Below are positions 59,521-64,000 of a stretch of DNA of 64,000 bases, one piece after another. The position numbers and the translations under genes are program-made. Numbering within the stretch: position 1 is the first letter of the stretch; each line of letters begins with the position of its first letter. The notes under the pieces were generated by a model. The model ran no database searches. It was given only the letters and a program-made list of their open reading frames with translations, and was not told the origin of the DNA. Source of the DNA: Streptomyces sp. AC1-42W (GTDB lineage: Bacteria > Actinomycetota > Actinomycetes > Streptomycetales > Streptomycetaceae); the NCBI RefSeq assembly GCF_003248355.1, contig NZ_QKWY01000001.1:2624001-2688000 (forward strand). Reading direction: 5' to 3'.

Positions 59521-60213
59521 ATGCCCACCCTGATCCTCGTACGCCACGGACGCTCGACCGCCAACACGGACGGAGTGCTCGCCGGCCGCACCCCCGGCAT
59601 CGCCCTCGACGAGCGCGGCCGCGCACAGGCCGCCGCCCTCCCCGGACGGCTGGCCGCGCTCCCGCTGGCCGCCGTCGTCAGCAGCCCCCTGCAACGCTGC
59701 CGGGAGACCCTGGAACCCCTGCTGGCCGCCCGCCCGGACCTGCCGCGCCACGTCGAGGAGCGGATCAGCGAGTGCGACTACGGCGACTGGTCCGGCCGCA
59801 AACTCGCCGAACTCACCGACGACCCGCTGATGACCGTCGTCCAGCAGCACCCCTCCGCCGCCACGTTCCCCGGCGGCGAATCGATGCGCGCCATGCAGGC
59901 CCGCGCCGTCGAAGCGGTACGGGAGTGGAACGCGCGCGTCGAGGCGGAGCACGGCGAGAACGCCCTGTACGTCATGTGCTCGCACGGCGACATCATCAAG
60001 TCCCTCGTCGCCGACGCGCTCGGCCTGCACCTGGACCTCTTCCAGCGCGTCCACGCCGACCCCTGCTCGGTCACCGCGATCCGCTACACCCGGCTGCGCC
60101 CCTATCTGCTGCGCCTCGGCGACACGGGCGACCTCGCCGGACTCGCACCCCGCGAACCGGACGCCGGCGCCGGGCAGGACGCGGCGGTCGGGGGCGGCGC
60201 GGGGGCGCCGTGA
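59521..60213 (+). CDS. histidine phosphatase-family protein (MSMEG_4193-type)
   Basis: This 230-residue phosphoglycerate-mutase-fold enzyme has the catalytic RHG motif in LILVRHGRSTANTDGVLAGRTPG and the second histidine in YVMCSHGDIIKSL. It begins the block histidine phosphatase-DUF3090-SCO1664 family-mshC that is conserved across actinobacteria. The substrate is unknown; the C-terminal Gly/Ala tail is probably disordered. Confidence 0.95.
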   Translation: MPTLILVRHGRSTANTDGVLAGRTPGIALDERGRAQAAALPGRLAALPLAAVVSSPLQRCRETLEPLLAARPDLPRHVEERISECDYGDWSGRKLAELTDDPLMTVVQQHPSAATFPGGESMRAMQARAVEAVREWNARVEAEHGENALYVMCSHGDIIKSLVADALGLHLDLFQRVHADPCSVTAIRYTRLRPYLLRLGDTGDLAGLAPREPDAGAGQDAAVGGGAGAP

Positions 60214-60306
60214 TCGCCGCGCACAGTAGGGTGGACGCGCCGTAGAACGCTTTCGAAGACTCCGGCCCACCCCCCATCCGCCATCGACTCTCAAGGGAGA
60301 CAGGAC

Positions 60307-60900
60307 GTGTCCCGTCAGGTGTTCCTCTACGACCCCCCGGACCGTTTCGTGGCCGGCACGGTCGGGCTGCCTGGACGCCGTACGTTCTTCCTGCAGGCTT
60401 CCTCGGGCGGACGTGTCACCAGCGTGGCCCTGGAGAAGTCCCAGGTCGCCGCGCTCGCCGAACGCGTGGACGAACTGCTGGACGAGGTGGTGCGGCGCAC
60501 CGGGGGCAACTCCCCGGTGCCCGCCGTCGCCCCGATGGACGTCACCGACACCGCGCCGCTCGACATCCCCGTCGAGGAGGAGTTCCGCGTCGGCACCATG
60601 GCGCTCGCCTGGGACGGCGAGGAGCAGCGCATGATCGTCGAGGCCCAGGCCCTGGTCGAACTCGACGCCGACTCCGTCGAGGACCTCGCCGAGGCCGAGG
60701 AGCGGCTCCTGCAGGACGAGGAGAACGGCCCGCCGATGCTCCGCGTCCGGCTCACCGGCGCCCAGGCCCGCGCCTTCGCCAAGCGCGCCCTGGACGTGGT
60801 CAACGCGGGCCGCCCGCCGTGCCCGCTGTGCAGCCTGCCGCTCGACCCGGAAGGACACGTATGCCCGCGCCAGAACGGATACCGCCGGGGCGCCTCCTGA
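60307..60900 (+). CDS. DUF3090 family protein
   Basis: This 197-residue protein has the DUF3090 start ([27 protein letters not shown]) and a C-terminal zinc-type motif ([23 protein letters not shown]). AAGGGAGA lies upstream of the GTG at 60307. Its end overlaps the SCO1664-family start by 40 bases. It is a conserved partner in the mshC block; function unknown. Confidence 0.94.
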   Translation: MSRQVFLYDPPDRFVAGTVGLPGRRTFFLQASSGGRVTSVALEKSQVAALAERVDELLDEVVRRTGGNSPVPAVAPMDVTDTAPLDIPVEEEFRVGTMALAWDGEEQRMIVEAQALVELDADSVEDLAEAEERLLQDEENGPPMLRVRLTGAQARAFAKRALDVVNAGRPPCPLCSLPLDPEGHVCPRQNGYRRGAS

Positions 60901-61703
60901 CCGACGCCGAGCAGGTCACCCTGCTGGCCGAGGGCACGCTCACCGTGCTCGGGCAGGTGCGCGGGGCGTCCAACGCGGTGCTGTACTGCTCCGTGGCCCA
61001 CGAGGGCGAGGAGGCGTACTGCGTCTACAAGCCGGTGGCCGGCGAGCAGCCCCTGTGGGACTTCCCGGACGGCACCCTCGCCCAGCGCGAGGTGGCCGCC
61101 TACGCCGTCTCCGAGGCCACGGGCTGGGGCCTGGTGCCGCCGACCGTGCTGCGGGACGGGCCGTACGGGCAGGGCATGTGCCAGCTGTGGATCGAGGCCG
61201 GGGCACCGGAGGGGGACGAGCCGGGCCTGCTCGCGCTCATCGAGGACGAGGAGCCCGGCGAGGGCTGGAAGGCCGTGGCGTTCGCCGAGGTGGGCGAGGG
61301 GCGCACCGCCCTCCTGGTGCACGCGGACGACCCCCGGCTGCGGCGGCTCGCCGTGCTGGACGCGGTCATCAACAACGGCGACCGCAAGGGCGGACATCTG
61401 CTGCCCGCGCCCGGCGGCCGGCTCTACGGCATCGACCACGGCGTGACCTTCCACACCGACGACAAGCTGCGCACCCTGCTCTGGGGCTGGGCGGGCGAAC
61501 CCCTCACCGCCGAGGCCGTCGACGTCCTCGCCCGGCTCGCCGCCGAACTGGAGCCCGGCGCCCCGCTGGTCACCCGGCTGGCCGAACTCATCACCCCGGC
61601 CGAGATCGGGGCCCTGCGGGCCCGCGTGGCCGGGCTGCGCGCCACCGGACTGCACCGGGAGCCGAGCGGCGAGTGGCCCGCCATCCCCTGGCCGCCCGTC
61701 TGA
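60861..61703 (+). CDS. SCO1664-family protein (PI3/4-kinase-like fold)
   Basis: This 280-residue protein belongs to the actinobacterial family named after S. coelicolor SCO1664. Kinase-like elements are visible: [34 protein letters not shown] (a lysine in the ATP site) and [17 protein letters not shown] with GIDHGVTFH (catalytic Asp and metal-binding Asp/His). I chose ATG 60861 for its position after GGAAGGA. The overlap with DUF3090 suggests a functional unit. Its substrate is unknown. Confidence 0.94.
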   Translation: MPAPERIPPGRLLTDAEQVTLLAEGTLTVLGQVRGASNAVLYCSVAHEGEEAYCVYKPVAGEQPLWDFPDGTLAQREVAAYAVSEATGWGLVPPTVLRDGPYGQGMCQLWIEAGAPEGDEPGLLALIEDEEPGEGWKAVAFAEVGEGRTALLVHADDPRLRRLAVLDAVINNGDRKGGHLLPAPGGRLYGIDHGVTFHTDDKLRTLLWGWAGEPLTAEAVDVLARLAAELEPGAPLVTRLAELITPAEIGALRARVAGLRATGLHREPSGEWPAIPWPPV

Positions 61704-61798
61704 ATGCACGTTCGGCCCCCGGTCCGCAAGAGGGCCTCTTCGGACGAGATCGCCCCTCCGGTTCGTATCCGGAAGCCGCATCCGGTTACGCTCGTCGC

Positions 61799-63028
61799 AT
61801 GCATGCCTGGCCCGCTTCTGAGGTCCCCGCCCTGCCCGGCAAGGGCCGCGACCTCCGGATTCACGACACCGCGACCGGCGGTCGGATCACCCTCGACCCC
61901 GGTCCCGTCGCCCGCATCTACGTCTGCGGCATCACCCCGTACGACGCGACCCACATGGGTCACGCGGCGACCTACAACGCGTTCGACCTCGTACAGCGCG
62001 TGTGGCTCGACACCAAGCGGCAGGTCCACTACGTCCAGAACGTGACGGACGTGGACGATCCGCTGCTGGAGCGGGCCGTGCGCGACGGCCAGGACTGGAC
62101 CGCGCTCGCCGAACGCGAGACGGCCCTGTTCCGGGAGGACATGACCGCGCTGCGCATGCTCCCGCCGCGCCACTACATCGGGGCCGTCGAGGCGATACCC
62201 GGCATCGTGCCGCTCGTCGAACGGCTCCGCGACGCGGGCGCCGCCTACGAACTCGACGGGGACGTCTACTTCTCCGTCGACACCGACCCGCACTTCGGCG
62301 AGGTGTCCCACCTCGACGCCGAGGCCATGCGGCTGCTCTCCGCCGAACGCGGCGGCGACCCGGAGCGCCCCGGCAAGAAGAACCCGCTCGACCCGATGCT
62401 CTGGATGGCCGCCCGCGAGGGCGAGCCGAGCTGGGACGGCGGCTCGCTCGGCCCCGGCCGGCCCGGCTGGCACATCGAGTGCGTGGCCATCGCCCTGGAC
62501 CACCTCGGCATGGGCTTCGACGTCCAGGGAGGCGGCTCCGACCTCGCCTTCCCGCACCACGAGATGGGCGCCTCGCACGCCCAGGTGCTCACCGGCGAGC
62601 ACCCCTTCGCCAAGGCGTACGTACACGCCGGCATGGTCGGCCTCGACGGCGAGAAGATGTCCAAGTCCCGCGGCAACCTCGTCTTCGTCTCCGCGCTGCG
62701 CCGCGACGGCGTGGACCCGGCGGCGATCCGCCTCGCCCTGCTCGCCCACCACTACCGCGCCGACTGGGAGTGGACCGACCAGGTGCTCGCCGACGCGGTC
62801 GCGCGGCTCGCCCGCTGGCGCGCCGCCGTCTCCCGCCCGGACGGGCTGTCCGCCGACGCCCTGGTCGAGGAGGTCCGCGCGGCCCTCGCCGACGACCTCG
62901 ACGCCCCGGCCGCGCTGGCCGCCGTGGACCGCTGGGCCGAACGGCAGAGCGCCGGGGGCGGTACGGACGAGGGGGCGCCCGGCCTCGTCTCGCGCACCGT
63001 CGACGCGCTGCTCGGCGTCGCCCTGTAG
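61799..63028 (+). CDS. mshC: L-cysteine:1D-myo-inositol 2-amino-2-deoxy-alpha-D-glucopyranoside ligase (MshC)
   Basis: MshC joins cysteine to GlcN-inositol in mycothiol synthesis and derives from cysteinyl-tRNA synthetase. At 409 residues it is shorter than CysS, as expected. Zinc ligand Cys43 lies in [17 protein letters not shown] (MshC-type, not CGPTVYD); [14 protein letters not shown] supplies the second Cys, and KMSKS is intact ([11 protein letters not shown]). ATG 61799 ([10 protein letters not shown]) gives the standard start. It ends the conserved block and supplies the thiol used by the formaldehyde dehydrogenase at 37551. Confidence 0.96.
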   Translation: MHAWPASEVPALPGKGRDLRIHDTATGGRITLDPGPVARIYVCGITPYDATHMGHAATYNAFDLVQRVWLDTKRQVHYVQNVTDVDDPLLERAVRDGQDWTALAERETALFREDMTALRMLPPRHYIGAVEAIPGIVPLVERLRDAGAAYELDGDVYFSVDTDPHFGEVSHLDAEAMRLLSAERGGDPERPGKKNPLDPMLWMAAREGEPSWDGGSLGPGRPGWHIECVAIALDHLGMGFDVQGGGSDLAFPHHEMGASHAQVLTGEHPFAKAYVHAGMVGLDGEKMSKSRGNLVFVSALRRDGVDPAAIRLALLAHHYRADWEWTDQVLADAVARLARWRAAVSRPDGLSADALVEEVRAALADDLDAPAALAAVDRWAERQSAGGGTDEGAPGLVSRTVDALLGVAL

Positions 63029-63055
63029 CAGCCGGCCGCACCGCCCACCGACGTC

Positions 63056-63092
63056 ACCGGCCCCGGACTTCCGTACGAAGTCCGGGGCCGGT
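63056..63092. terminator. bidirectional terminator between mshC and the PAC2 gene
   Basis: ACCGGCCCCGGACTT and AAGTCCGGGGCCGGT form a perfect 15-bp stem with a seven-base loop between two convergent genes. Confidence 0.93.
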
Positions 63093-63127
63093 CGCCGTTG
63101 CGCGGCTGTCTCAGTCCTGCGGCTGTT

Positions 63128-64000
63128 TCAGTCCTGCGTCGGGGGGCCGTCGCGGCCGTCGTCGTCGCTGTCGTCGCCGCCGTCCCCGTCCGGGCCGCCG
63201 GCCGGACCGGTGGTGCCGTCCGTACGGTCGCCGGGGTCGTCGGACGACGGCCGTGCGGGTCCCGCGGTGCCGGGCCGGGCCGGACCCGTCTCCGGGCGCA
63301 GCGGCTTCGGCGGCCTGACGCGTTCGCCGGACGTCTCCCGGAGGTACGAGGTGTCACCCGACTCCGTGGCATGCCCGCCGGGCGGCTGCGCGGGGCCCGG
63401 ATCGCGGCGCCGCAGATACCGCTCGAACTCGCGGGCGATGGCCTCACCGCTCGCCTCGGGCAGCTCCGCCGTGTCGCGGGCCTCCTCCAGCGTCTGCACG
63501 TACTCGGCCACCTCGCTGTCCTCGGCGGCCAGTTGGTCGACCCCGACCTGCCAGGCGCGCGCGTCCTCCGGCAGCTCGCCGAGCGGGATGCGCAGCCCGA
63601 GCAGGTCCTCCAGACGGTTCAGCAGGGCCAGCGTCGCCTTGGGGTTGGGCGGCTGCGACACATAGTGCGGCACCGCCGCCCACAGGCTCACCGCGGGCAC
63701 ACCCGCGTGGGTGCACGCCTCCTGGAGGATGCCGACGATGCCGGTCGGGCCCTCGTACCTGGTCTCCTCCAGGTCCATGGTGCGGGCCAGATCCGGGTCG
63801 GACGTGACTCCGCTGACCGGGACCGGGCGGGTGTGCGGGGTGTCGCCCAGCAGCGCGCCGAGCACCACCACCATCTCGACGCCCAGTTCATGCGCGAAGC
63901 CCAGGAGTTCGTTGCAGAACGACCGCCAGCGCATGGACGGTTCGATGCCCCGGACCAGGACGAGATCGCGGGGCTTGTCCCCGCCGATGCGAACCACGGA
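63128..64000 (-). CDS. PAC2 family protein (partial, start beyond the right edge)
   Basis: This is the C-terminal part of a PAC2 (proteasome assembly chaperone-like) actinobacterial protein: GGDKPRDLVLVRGIEPSMRWRSFCNELLGFAHELGVEMVVVLGALLGDTPHTRPVPV and HAGVPAVSLWAAVPHYVSQPPNPKATLALLNRLEDLLGL. The frame is open to the edge, where the usual N-terminal third is missing. The last 70 or so residues are a charged, Pro/Asp-rich tail that looks disordered. Function of the family is poorly known. Confidence 0.93.
   Translation of the reverse strand, partial: SVVRIGGDKPRDLVLVRGIEPSMRWRSFCNELLGFAHELGVEMVVVLGALLGDTPHTRPVPVSGVTSDPDLARTMDLEETRYEGPTGIVGILQEACTHAGVPAVSLWAAVPHYVSQPPNPKATLALLNRLEDLLGLRIPLGELPEDARAWQVGVDQLAAEDSEVAEYVQTLEEARDTAELPEASGEAIAREFERYLRRRDPGPAQPPGGHATESGDTSYLRETSGERVRPPKPLRPETGPARPGTAGPARPSSDDPGDRTDGTTGPAGGPDGDGGDDSDDDGRDGPPTQD

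Noticed and set aside
61799..63028. Cysteinyl-tRNA synthetase
   Set aside because: The length (409 residues) and the [14 protein letters not shown] motif are those of MshC.

Overview
The window is a very GC-rich actinobacterial chromosome segment. It is almost certainly from a Streptomyces: it carries two chaplins (a short ChpH type and a long sortase-anchored ChpC type), mycothiol biosynthesis (mshC) and mycothiol-dependent formaldehyde oxidation, an actinobacterial SoxR, an F420-type luciferase-like oxidoreductase, and many TetR/GntR regulators with GTG starts and four-base stop/start overlaps. From memory, the gene order follows the S. coelicolor core region from roughly SCO1716 down to SCO1662 (soxR, gntR-K-P, chpH/chpC, SCO1664 family, mshC), interrupted by two blocks of foreign DNA.

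Region by region. 1-2.2 kb: GntR/UTRA regulator and homogentisate dioxygenase hmgA. 2.2-7.5 kb: a secreted beta-helix protein cut short by an IS200/IS605 element (Y1 TnpA and TnpB), which itself contains an IS1182-like element inserted exactly in the tetraloop of its right-end hairpin; beyond it lies a 5'-truncated cupredoxin-like gene. 7.5-11 kb: membrane protein, TetR, sugar-type ABC ATPase. 11.1-11.3 kb: a non-coding MITE-like structure with perfect 27-bp terminal inverted repeats. 11.3-18.7 kb: aldehyde and alcohol dehydrogenases, acyl-CoA dehydrogenase, MaoC dehydratase, three TetR/SoxR regulators and recognisable operators. 18.9-27.6 kb: penicillin acylase-like hydrolase, NamZ-type muramidase, and a TetR-controlled set (SDR, CaiA-type acyl-CoA dehydrogenase, APH-like kinase) that resembles the 4-hydroxyacyl-CoA catabolic pair ACAD10/11 (LvaA/LvaC). 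27.7-42.5 kb: quinone reductase, DUF202 pair, Nudix, transporters, FAD dehydrogenase, gluconate operon, S-(hydroxymethyl)mycothiol dehydrogenase plus MBL hydrolase, RluA enzyme, and two paralogous secreted proteins.

42.69-48.94 kb is a decayed integrative element in the 3' end of tRNA-Leu(GAG). It is bounded by a 25-bp direct repeat, has GTTGGTCAC arm-type repeats at both ends, and retains a truncated, frameshifted tyrosine integrase and a resolvase tail. Its cargo is the most interesting part of the window: a tightly coupled series made of a DUF6879/Scr1-type regulator pair, three very small ORFs, a 45-residue peptide with a Gly-Gly-Gly motif and a basic core, a JmjC-type 2-oxoglutarate oxygenase, an aldo/keto reductase and an APH-like kinase. 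I propose this as a candidate, apparently undescribed, ribosomal peptide modification system.

49-64 kb returns to core genome: M20 peptidase, chpH, chpC, DUF5703, a RecD2-like protein that seems to have lost its Walker A motif, an aldo/keto reductase, an F420-type oxidoreductase, a ferritin-like protein, CorA, and the conserved actinobacterial block histidine phosphatase-DUF3090-SCO1664 family-mshC, ending in a partial PAC2 gene.
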